From Candidatus Latescibacterota bacterium (GTDB lineage: Bacteria; Latescibacterota; 4484-107; B68-G9): 11,462 bases of DNA. The notes beneath the pieces were generated by a model. It searched no databases and was not told the origin of the DNA. It saw only the letters and a program-made list of their open reading frames with translations. A program made the translations under genes and the position numbers. This document shows, piece by piece, positions 6,735 to 11,462 of the stretch (its first letter is position 1; the number at the start of each line of letters is the position of its first letter). Location: positions 1 through 11,462 of the forward strand of contig DTXA01000406.1 in assembly GCA_012962735.1 (NCBI GenBank), in the 5' to 3' direction.

Positions 6735-6770
6735 CCTCGGGCTAAAAATCAACTCCTTTTTCAACCGAGG
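6735..6770 (-). promoter_or_regulatory. Hairpin in the 5' leader of the leftward operon
   Basis: In the leftward transcript, CCTCGG (6765-6770) pairs with CCGAGG (6735-6740), and inside it AAAAA (6757-6761) pairs with TTTTT (6744-6748) beyond a symmetric 3x3 internal loop. The 8-nt apical loop reads GGAGTTGA. It starts just after the predicted transcription start of the 6785-6813 promoter and ends about 43 nt before the first ATG. No long U-run follows, so it is not a clear terminator; RNA stabilisation or a binding site for a regulator is possible. The sequence matches no riboswitch I can recognise. Confidence 0.4.
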
Positions 6771-6784
6771 AGGGTTCCAGAACA

Positions 6785-6813
6785 AATATACCCTCAAGGT
6801 ATTTCAGTGTCAA
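6785..6813 (-). promoter_or_regulatory. Sigma-70-type promoter of the leftward envelope/transketolase operon
   Basis: On the minus strand: TTGACA (6808-6813), 17-bp spacer, TATATT (6785-6790), identical in boxes and spacing to the tRNA-Lys promoter. The predicted start near 6778 leaves a leader of about 85 nt before ATG 6692. No other promoter of this quality was seen between the tightly spaced genes down to position 122, so it may serve the whole cluster. It lies within what should be the 5' end of the rightward TetR-family gene. Confidence 0.82.
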
Positions 6814-6855
6814 GCTTTCTCTCCCCGAGCTTTGAGAAAGGTCTTGACAATCCCG

Positions 6856-7365
6856 GTGGCCAAGGCCGCCCGCATCGCAAAGGCGACGCTTTACCACTAT
6901 TTTAAGTCCAAGGAGAATATCCTCCAGGAGCTTATATACAAAGAGGGCGAAGAACTCCGTTGGAGGCTCCTCTCCGCCATCCGGGACGCCCAAGGCCCCG
7001 TGGAGAAACTGCGGGCCTACAGTGTGACGCGTTTTAAATATCTCCGCAAGCTGGCCCTTTACTATCCTACTCTGACACAGGAATACTACCAATATCTCCC
7101 GTTCATAGAGAAGGAACGTCGGGACTTTAACGCTTTCGAGATAGAAACCTTAGAGGGGATACTGCGGGAGGGGATAGATCAAAGCCTCCTCTCTATCTCC
7201 GACCCTCGGCTCTACGCCTTCCTGTTGCTCCAGGCGATGAAGGGGCTCGAGTTCCCCATCGCCGCGGGGGAGGCCCTGAAGTTCGATGGGAGAACCTTAG
7301 AAGTGGAAGAGGTCTTGGACCTCCTCCTCGGGGTTTTGCTGTACGGGATCGCACGCAGGGCCTGA
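6856..7365 (+). pseudogene. TetR-family transcriptional regulator, N-terminal half of the DNA-binding domain degraded
   Basis: From GTG 6856 the protein reads VAKAARIAKATLYHYFKSKENIL, the recognition half of a TetR HTH, followed by an all-helical ligand-binding domain to the TGA at 7365. The length from here (169 residues) is about 30-40 short of the usual 190-210. The frame stays open upstream to a TTG at 6727, but those residues do not resemble TetR helices 1-2. A trace of the missing part may lie in the -1 frame: FEKGLDN at 6831-6851 resembles the usual FxEKGxxx, and its distance to the intact part is 11 bases too short. The region also overlaps the leftward promoter. Most likely a 5'-damaged remnant. 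A functional protein with a divergent N-terminus started at TTG 6727 cannot be excluded, since the rest of the frame is intact. Confidence 0.6.
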
Positions 7366-7397
7366 CAGAGCTTCGTGGCGGGCTATGTCCCATATCG

Positions 7398-7439
7398 ATT
7401 TTGTGCCTTTTTCGACCAAAAAACGAAAATAGTCAAAAT
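7398..7439. repeat. AT-rich nested inverted repeat
   Basis: ATTTTG (7398-7403) is matched by CAAAAT (7434-7439), and nested inside TTTTCG (7409-7414) is matched by CGAAAA (7424-7429), with a 9-nt A-rich centre. The stretch is much more AT-rich than its surroundings. It lies between the TetR remnant and the phasin promoter. It could be a protein-binding site or a weak transcript end for the TetR gene, but the stems are only six A/T-rich pairs each and no strong U-run is placed for termination. Confidence 0.35.
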
Positions 7440-7451
7440 GAAAAGGGGAGG

Positions 7452-7562
7452 GTGGAAAAGTCCTTCCTAAACGACGAACTAAAGCTTGCTCCGATAACCC
7501 TCACCGCCACGGTCTCGGACTGGAAAGCTCCCAGGATGGACAACCTGGAGGTGAGTTTCTGA
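7452..7562 (+). CDS. Possible small ORF, 36 residues, unrecognised
   Basis: GTG 7452 opens a frame beginning VEKSFLNDELKLAPITL and ending DNLEVSF before TGA. Its composition looks protein-like rather than random, and AAAAGGGGAGG lies directly before the GTG, though too close to act as a normal ribosome site. The same frame is open back into the TetR gene. It could be a short gene, the tail of an eroded gene, or chance. Nothing else gene-like is visible in 7366-7575. Confidence 0.22.
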   Translation: MEKSFLNDELKLAPITLTATVSDWKAPRMDNLEVSF

Positions 7563-7575
7563 GAAGATATTCCCC

Positions 7576-7604
7576 TTGACTTCCCGAGCCGAAGGTATTA
7601 TCTT
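7576..7604 (+). promoter_or_regulatory. Predicted promoter of the phasin-TetR-mlaEFD operon
   Basis: TTGACT (7576-7581), 17-bp spacer, TATCTT (7599-7604). A better-looking TATTAT at 7596-7601 would leave only 14 bp, so the 17-bp arrangement is preferred. Transcription would start near 7611, inside the perfect palindrome that follows, giving a leader of about 158 nt before the first ATG at 7769. Confidence 0.6.
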
Positions 7605-7610
7605 CCCAAA

Positions 7611-7626
7611 TGGACTGGCCAGTCCA
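7611..7626. promoter_or_regulatory. Perfect 16-bp palindrome, candidate TetR-type operator
   Basis: TGGACTGGCCAGTCCA is a perfect inverted repeat with no spacer, the size and form typical of operators bound by TetR-family dimers. It begins 7 bp after the predicted -10 box, so a bound repressor would block initiation of the operon that encodes an intact TetR protein as its second gene. Autoregulation, and through it control of the phasin and Mla genes, is the natural inference. A lone half-site-like GGACTGG occurs at about 7517-7523. Binding itself is not shown by sequence. Confidence 0.65.
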
Positions 7627-7695
7627 AATAAAGATAGTTTGGTTTGAACGAGCAGATACATTGGGTCTAAGACGAGTTAACAGAGGATCCTAAAG

Positions 7696-7745
7696 GCCCC
7701 AAGAAGTATCTGAGCGAAGTAAGGGCGTATAGCTTACTTTGGGGC
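7696..7745 (+). promoter_or_regulatory. Leader region with two mutually exclusive stem-loops
   Basis: AAGTAAG (7717-7723) pairs perfectly with CTTACTT (7733-7739) around a 9-nt loop. Alternatively GCCCCAA (7696-7702) plus AGTA (7706-7709) pair with TACT and TTGGGGC (7735-7745), using the same downstream strand. Both end about 10-15 nt before the GGGAGGTGA ribosome site of the phasin gene. The arrangement could act as a switch on translation of the first gene. No known riboswitch class is recognised, and neither form has a terminator U-run. Confidence 0.35.
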
Positions 7746-7768
7746 TATATAGAAGGGAGGTGAAGCTG

Positions 7769-8062
7769 ATGCTGGGAGCGATCCGCAGGGCTGTGCTGGC
7801 CGGCATAGGCGCTGGGGTCTTGGCGAGAGAGAAGGTGGAAGAGCTGGTCAAGAAGGGGGAAGCCGCAGAGCGCCCCAGGCTGGTGAAAGACCTCCTGGCC
7901 AAGGTGGAAGAGGAAAGCAAGCGGCTGGAAGAGAGGACCGACGAGGCCATCAGGAGGGCCATAGAAAAGCTCCAGGTACCCACGAAGGCCGATTTGGAGA
8001 CCCTGAGTGCCAAGCTCGACCAGTTGGCCAAGAGGCTGGATAGGCTGGAAAAGGCGAAATAG
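7769..8062 (+). CDS. Phasin-like (PHA granule-associated family) coiled-coil protein
   Basis: 97 residues, charged and helical. A short Ala/Gly-rich start (LGAIRRAVLAGIGAGVLAR) precedes EKVEELVKKGEAAERPRLVKD (as in the family's KGE/VK segment), a long helix, and then LQVPTKADLETLSAKLDQLA, which matches the VPT-x-x-D/E-hinge plus C-terminal coiled coil (about 73-96) of the small phasin/PhaF-like family. These proteins coat polyhydroxyalkanoate granules, but small relatives occur in many bacteria without clear PHA pathways and may contact membranes or form scaffolds. ATG 7769 follows GGGAGGTGAAGCTG; an upstream in-frame TTG lacks a site. It is the first gene of the operon and lies 9 bp before the TetR gene. 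No PHA synthase or depolymerase is in view, so granule binding is unproven. Confidence 0.72.
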   Translation: MLGAIRRAVLAGIGAGVLAREKVEELVKKGEAAERPRLVKDLLAKVEEESKRLEERTDEAIRRAIEKLQVPTKADLETLSAKLDQLAKRLDRLEKAK

Positions 8063-8071
8063 GGGAGAAAC

Positions 8072-8689
8072 GTGCCCTGGACGAGACGAGGGACACCAGA
8101 TTCCCGCCAGGAACGGGTGTTAGAGGTGGCCCAGGCTCTCTTCGCCGAGCGGGGATACCACAACACCACGATGGACGAAATTGCTGTCCGCTCTGGCATA
8201 GGGAAGGGGACCCTCTACCGGACTTTCCCCAATAAAGAAGGACTCTTCTTGGCCGCCCTGGAACGGGCCAAGGACCGATTGGAGCGGGCTATACTCTCCG
8301 AGGTAGAACGGGAATCGACCCTATTGGGAAAGTTGCGCCGGGCCGCAAGGCTCTATTTCCGGTTCTTCGAACAGGAGGGCGAACTCTTCAAGATACTGGC
8401 CTCCAACGTGCCCACCCTCCAGGAGCGCTTCCGAAAGCGGGTCCAGGACAAATACAGCTTTTACGTGGACCAGATCGCCACTATGCTTAGGGAGGGCATA
8501 CAGAAAGGGGAGATCCGGCCGGTGGGCCGTCCGGAGAGCATCACGGTGGCCCTTATAGGAGCTTGCAACAGCGTGATCTACCACTGGCTCCTGTCTGGAA
8601 AGCCCTATCCCTTGGAGGAGGACCTGAAGCTGGTTGAGCGGGCCATAGCTGGTATAGCGGCGTCCGCCTTTTCGTCCGATCCAGATTAG
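8072..8689 (+). CDS. TetR-family transcriptional regulator (probable operon repressor)
   Basis: 205 residues, full length. The N-terminal HTH is textbook: RVLEVAQALFAERGYHNTTM, then DEIAVRSGIGKGTLYRTFPN and KEGLF (about 15-59). The rest is a helical ligand-binding domain (FFEQEGELFKILASNVPTL near 99-117, then helices to FSSDPD). Such proteins dissociate from DNA when a small ligand binds; the closest-looking subgroup (GKGTLYxxFPNKEGLF with a long C-terminal helical bundle) often controls lipid, fatty-acid or efflux genes. It begins at GTG 8072 after GGGGAGAAAC, 9 bp after the phasin stop, and ends 22 bp before mlaE. The perfect palindrome at 7611-7626 is its most likely operator. The ligand is unknown; a fatty-acyl or phospholipid-related signal is inferred from its neighbours. 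Confidence 0.9.
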   Translation: MPWTRRGTPDSRQERVLEVAQALFAERGYHNTTMDEIAVRSGIGKGTLYRTFPNKEGLFLAALERAKDRLERAILSEVERESTLLGKLRRAARLYFRFFEQEGELFKILASNVPTLQERFRKRVQDKYSFYVDQIATMLREGIQKGEIRPVGRPESITVALIGACNSVIYHWLLSGKPYPLEEDLKLVERAIAGIAASAFSSDPD

Positions 8690-8711
8690 GTGCCTCGAGA
8701 GCATCGGTATA

Positions 8712-9479
8712 ATGCAACCTTTCGCCCAAGTGGGAACTTATGTAATCCGCTTCTTTGAACATATGGGGAGGTTCGGGACCCTCACCCTCCAGACAGTGAA
8801 GGCCCTGAGCGACGTCTCCACCTACGCCCGCCCTACCCTTAAGCAAATGGTGCGCATCGGGGTAGACTCCCTTCCCATCGTGGTCGTCACCTCCACCTTT
8901 ACCGGAATGGTGGCGTCACTCCAGTCGCTCTATCAGTTCGAAAGCACTATGGTACCCCTATATATGGTCGGTAGCGCCGTGGAGAAGATGATACTCCTTG
9001 AGCTGGCCCCGTCCCTGACAGCCTTAGTCTTGGCCGGGAGGGTGGGGGCCACCATAGCTGCAGAGCTGGGGACCATGAGGGTTACCGAACAAATAGACGC
9101 CTTAGAGACCCTGGCCTTCAACCCCATTGCCTACCTGGTGGTTCCGAGGATATTGGCGGCTATGGTCATGTTTCCCGTCCTGACGATATTCTCCATGACA
9201 GTGGGGGTCTCGGGGGCGTGGTTGGTGTCGCTGTGGTCCGGCGTCAGCACCGGGGATTTCCTCTATGGGATGAGGCTGCTCTTCAAGTCCTGGGATGTCT
9301 ACTACGGGGTGATAAAATCGGTCTTCTTCGGCCTGAGCATAGTCTCAGTAGGGTGTTACGAGGGGTTCTTCGCAAGAGGAGGGGCTGAGGGGGTGGGTAG
9401 GGCCACCACGAGGGCTGTGGTGGTAGCGTGTCTGTTGATCCTAATTTGGAACTACTTTCTAGCACTTGTGTTGCTGTGA
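8712..9479 (+). CDS. mlaE: MlaE-family ABC transporter permease (phospholipid/MCE transport)
   Basis: 255-residue polytopic inner-membrane subunit of the Mla-type retrograde (or bidirectional) phospholipid transporter, working as a dimer with MlaF and a ring of MlaD. The conserved family core is plain: AGRVGATIAAELGTMRVTEQ and IDAL at 108-131, then NPIAYLVVPRILAAMVMFPVL at 137-157 and GCYEGFFARGGAEGVGRATT at 214-233. Hydrophobic helices lie at about 52-72, 85-106, 145-172, 199-215 and 235-253, and an amphipathic N-terminal segment (1-30) is as expected. The ATG has only a weak ribosome site 22 bp after the TetR stop, suggesting coupling to upstream translation. mlaF follows after 9 bp. No STAS partner (MlaB) is found between these genes. 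Confidence 0.93.
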   Translation: MQPFAQVGTYVIRFFEHMGRFGTLTLQTVKALSDVSTYARPTLKQMVRIGVDSLPIVVVTSTFTGMVASLQSLYQFESTMVPLYMVGSAVEKMILLELAPSLTALVLAGRVGATIAAELGTMRVTEQIDALETLAFNPIAYLVVPRILAAMVMFPVLTIFSMTVGVSGAWLVSLWSGVSTGDFLYGMRLLFKSWDVYYGVIKSVFFGLSIVSVGCYEGFFARGGAEGVGRATTRAVVVACLLILIWNYFLALVLL

Positions 9480-9488
9480 GGAGCTGGG

Positions 9489-10247
9489 ATGGCCCTGATC
9501 ATAAGGGAGTTGAAGAAGAGCCTGGGAGGAAAGCCCGTCCTTCAGGGGGTCGACTTGGAGGTAAGGAACGGGGAGACCTTGGTGATCTTGGGACAGAGTG
9601 GATGTGGCAAGACAGTGCTTTTGAAGCACATAATAGGCCTTATGAAGCCGGACGAGGGGGAGATATGGGTCGATGGGAAGGATATAACGAAGCTATCGTT
9701 TAAGGAGCTCATCAAGGTCCGGCGGCAATTCGGGATGGTGTTCCAGGCGTCCGCGCTCTTGGACTCCATGACCGTGGCCGAGAACATTGGGCTGAGCCTG
9801 AGGAGGCGTGGGAGGCTATCTAAGGAGGAGATAAGGAGAAGGGTCTCCGAGGCGTTAGAGATGGTGGGCTTAAAGGGCTGGGAGAACGCGCTTCCCGCCG
9901 AGCTTTCGGGAGGGATGCGAAAGCGGGTGGGCCTGGCCAGGGCCGTGGTCACAAGGCCCAGATTCCTCCTGTACGACGAGCCCACAGCGGGATTGGACCC
10001 CGTGATGGCCCGTTCTATAGACCGCCTCATAGTGCACCTGAAGGAGCATATGTCCTCCACATCCATCATCGTCACACACGACATCGTCAGCGCCTTCTCG
10101 GTGTGCGACCGCATCGCCTTCCTGCACGATGGGACGATAAGGTTCCTCGGATATCCCGAAGAGGTGAGGCACTCCGAAGACCCCGTCTTAAGGGAGTTCT
10201 TCTCCGGGGGCTTGGTGTTATGGGGGGAAGATGGCGCTCTCAGATGA
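9489..10247 (+). CDS. mlaF: MlaF-family ABC transporter ATP-binding protein
   Basis: 252-residue ATPase that powers the Mla-type lipid transporter on the cytoplasmic face. All nucleotide-binding elements are intact: Walker A GQSGCGKT at 35-42, Q-loop Gln86 in GMVFQ, signature LSGGM at 139-143, Walker B FLLYDEP at 159-165 (Asp163, Glu164), D-loop GLD at 168-170, and the switch histidine His197. LSGGMRKRVGLARA with FQASALLDSMTVAENI is characteristic of the MlaF/MKL group. The C-terminal tail is short. The ATG follows GAGGAGCTGG, 9 bp after mlaE, and the gene overlaps mlaD by 17 bp, consistent with stoichiometric expression. Confidence 0.95.
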   Translation: MALIIRELKKSLGGKPVLQGVDLEVRNGETLVILGQSGCGKTVLLKHIIGLMKPDEGEIWVDGKDITKLSFKELIKVRRQFGMVFQASALLDSMTVAENIGLSLRRRGRLSKEEIRRRVSEALEMVGLKGWENALPAELSGGMRKRVGLARAVVTRPRFLLYDEPTAGLDPVMARSIDRLIVHLKEHMSSTSIIVTHDIVSAFSVCDRIAFLHDGTIRFLGYPEEVRHSEDPVLREFFSGGLVLWGEDGALR

Positions 10248-11121
10248 GGTCAAAGTAGGGCTCGTATTTACCCTCTCCCTCGCCCTTTTGATCTTCGGGG
10301 TGCTTTTTCTCAAGGGATACGGCTTCCAGAGGCGGGGCTATACCTTCTACATCCTCTTCCGGGACACCTCCGGCCTCGACGAAGGGGACCCGGTGACGGT
10401 GGCAGGCCTTAAGGTCGGGAGGGTTAAGGACCTCAGGCTCATAGATGGAGGGGTCCGAGCTACGGTGTGGATAGACCGGGATGTGGAACTTCCCGAAGAC
10501 TCCCGGTTCGTCGTAGAGACCCTCGGGGCCATTGGGGAAAAAGGTATAGCCGTAAAGCTCGGGGACAGCCGCAGGTGTCTTCAAAACGGGGCCACCGTGC
10601 AGGGGGAGACCGCCCCTGGCATAGCAGACGTCCTGACCTCGGCGGGCTCTGTGGGCCTGCAGCTCCTCGATATTCTTTCCCGACTCCAGGACGTCTTAAA
10701 TGCCACTACCCGGACCGACCTGCATCTGGCGATTTCTGGCCTTCGCTCCATCGTGGAGGAATCACAGCCCAGGCTCAGTGGGAGCCTCGGTAAGCTGGAC
10801 ACCCTCCTCGCCGACCTCTCCCAAAGCTCCCGGAATATAAAGCATCTCTCGGGGGAGGGGGCAGAGGCTCTACATGCGGCCGTACAGGACATCCAGGCTG
10901 GGTCCTTATCCTTTCGCCGGTCCGCCGAGCGCCTGGACCGGATCACCCTCTCCTTGGACGAGCTCGTCTCCGACCTTCAGGAAGGGAAAGGCACATTGGG
11001 CAAGCTTCTCACCGAAGAGAAGCTATACCACCGGATGTGGGAGCTGGTGGCCCAGATGGATTCCCTCTTAGTGGACATAAGGAGACATCCGAGGAAGTAT
11101 GTGAAGGTGGAGCTGTTTTAG
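10231..11121 (+). CDS. mlaD: MlaD-family MCE-domain protein, inner-membrane-anchored lipid-binding subunit
   Basis: 296 residues. One N-terminal transmembrane helix (about 8-28) is followed by a single MCE domain (about 36-112: YTFYILFRDTSGLDEGDPVT, VAGLKVGRVKDLRL, ELPEDSRFVVETLGAIGEKG and IAVKLG). A long helical C-terminal part (about 135-250, rich in Leu/Ser heptad-like spacing) then leads to EGKGTLGKLLTEEKLYHRMW, typical of longer MCE proteins. The hexameric MCE ring is thought to form a hydrophobic lipid channel in the periplasm. It is longer than E. coli MlaD (about 180 residues), resembling the extended MCE proteins of many other phyla, whose helical tails may span further toward the outer membrane. 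The ATG follows GGGGGGAAG inside the end of mlaF. It is the last gene of the operon in view; no MlaC or MlaA follows before the mobile element. Confidence 0.93.
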   Translation: MALSDEVKVGLVFTLSLALLIFGVLFLKGYGFQRRGYTFYILFRDTSGLDEGDPVTVAGLKVGRVKDLRLIDGGVRATVWIDRDVELPEDSRFVVETLGAIGEKGIAVKLGDSRRCLQNGATVQGETAPGIADVLTSAGSVGLQLLDILSRLQDVLNATTRTDLHLAISGLRSIVEESQPRLSGSLGKLDTLLADLSQSSRNIKHLSGEGAEALHAAVQDIQAGSLSFRRSAERLDRITLSLDELVSDLQEGKGTLGKLLTEEKLYHRMWELVAQMDSLLVDIRRHPRKYVKVELF

Positions 11122-11213
11122 TATATAGGGTTGCTCTGTTGCAAACATCTTTTTGAAGTGATGAGATAATTGTTAGACAAGGGGTAATGATGAGCTTCAA
11201 GACAGGCAGAAAA
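11122..11213. other. Gap between mlaD and a transposase remnant; possible insertion-sequence end
   Basis: No gene or clear terminator for the mla operon is seen. GGGTTGCTCTGTTGCAAAC at about 11128-11146 resembles terminal inverted repeats of some insertion sequences (a CTGTTGCAAA core is found at ends of IS6-type elements), only about 7 bp after the mlaD stop. The partner end would lie beyond the right edge, so this cannot be confirmed here. Confidence 0.3.
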
Positions 11214-11462
11214 TTACTTGCGGAATGCATCCTTCCACCTCTGGCCGTAGACTCCATCAAGCCTTGCCTGATCGACAAACTCCCTTCCGGCTTTCCTTTG
11301 AGGGTCAACTATGTTGCCTCCACGACGAATGGGAGGAACGATGTCCAACTGGGATACTCCCTCCCCGTCAAATCCACTGTCTTTCACTCCCCACTTAGAG
11401 CTTTTCCTCTTAAGGAAGTCCAAGAACATACCATCGGAGCCTGGACCTCTCCCATGGCCTGC
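11214..11462 (-). pseudogene. Transposase (DDE, IS4/IS5-like) fragment, C-terminally truncated, 5' part beyond the window
   Basis: The frame is open from the right edge and reads SDGMFLDFLKRKS, VKDSGFDGEG (the second-Asp region of DDE transposases), then IVPPIRRGGN, IVDPQRKAGREFV and YGQRWKDAFRK before a TAA. Intact relatives continue YGQRWK-x-E with the catalytic Glu and a further 30-60 residues. Here the Glu position is Ala and the protein stops, so it is very probably inactive. The remainder of the catalytic domain and the other end of the element lie to the right. It points toward mlaD, so it is transcribed convergently with the lipid-transport operon. Confidence 0.62.

Noticed and set aside
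6844..6849. TTGACA on the + strand, considered as a -35 box
   Set aside because: No suitable -10 box follows at 16-18 bp, and the DNA there encodes the conserved TetR recognition helix.
7479..7661. 60-residue leftward frame in the intergenic region
   Set aside because: It covers the promoter and operator of the rightward operon and has no recognisable features or ribosome site.
7690..8199. Leftward 169-residue frame opposite the phasin and TetR genes
   Set aside because: Ser/Leu-rich antisense translation of helical charged genes; the rightward genes have ribosome sites and family matches.
11009..11308. Leftward frame linking the transposase tail with the end of mlaD
   Set aside because: It is a different frame from the transposase, lacks family motifs and runs into antisense of mlaD; it could only matter as a frameshifted tail and shows no transposase-like sequence.
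1..11462. CRISPR arrays, rRNA genes, toxin-antitoxin or defence systems
   Set aside because: No regularly spaced direct repeats, no rRNA-like sequence and no recognised defence or toxin domains were found on either strand.

Overview
The window looks like a fragment of a Gram-negative (diderm), probably thermophilic bacterium. Diderm: it carries MlaE/F/D-type lipid transport genes, a LolA-like protein, a CsgG-family protein and a likely lipoprotein. Thermophily is only a guess from the base composition (GC-rich overall), heavy use of AGG/AGA Arg and ATA Ile codons, and Arg/Glu-rich proteins. The TPR proteins, the YidD-like protein and the CsgG variant recall little-studied FCB-group or WOR-3-like candidate phyla, but I cannot place the organism from this sequence alone.

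Left half, leftward (positions 6813 to 122). A consensus promoter (TTGACA, 17 bp, TATATT) drives a tightly packed cluster: a frameshifted small membrane-protein gene, a CsgG-family protein whose C-terminal domain is a paralogue of that small protein, a LolA-like periplasmic protein, a YidD-like protein with an added export signal, two paralogous TPR/membrane proteins, an exported SagB-type nitroreductase, and a full-length transketolase. Most junctions are 4 to 29 bp overlaps (two GTGA junctions, one of 8 bp, one of 29 bp), so this reads as one operon in which a metabolic gene ends an envelope gene set. Beyond it, a tRNA-Lys(CTT) runs off the left edge with its own copy of the same promoter consensus.

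Middle (6727 to 7768). A TetR-family gene is intact from its recognition helix onward, but its first half does not read as a normal HTH and overlaps the leftward promoter; it is probably a 5'-broken remnant. About 400 bases without a clear gene follow. They hold an AT-rich inverted repeat, one weak small ORF, a promoter with a perfect 16-bp palindrome at the expected transcription start, and a structured leader.

Right half, rightward (7769 to 11121). A compact five-gene operon encodes a phasin-like coiled-coil protein, an intact TetR regulator, and the MlaE permease, MlaF ATPase and MlaD MCE subunit of a phospholipid transporter. The palindrome is the best candidate for the operator of the operon's own TetR. 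A C-terminally truncated transposase on the opposite strand begins right after mlaD and runs off the right edge.

The most interesting points are: the TetR/phasin/Mla operon with its candidate operator; the CsgG tail domain that also exists as a separate gene apparently broken by loss of one copy of an 11-bp repeat; the exported YidD-like protein between LolA-like and TPR proteins; and a hairpin before the LolA-like gene that pairs fully only in the antisense RNA.
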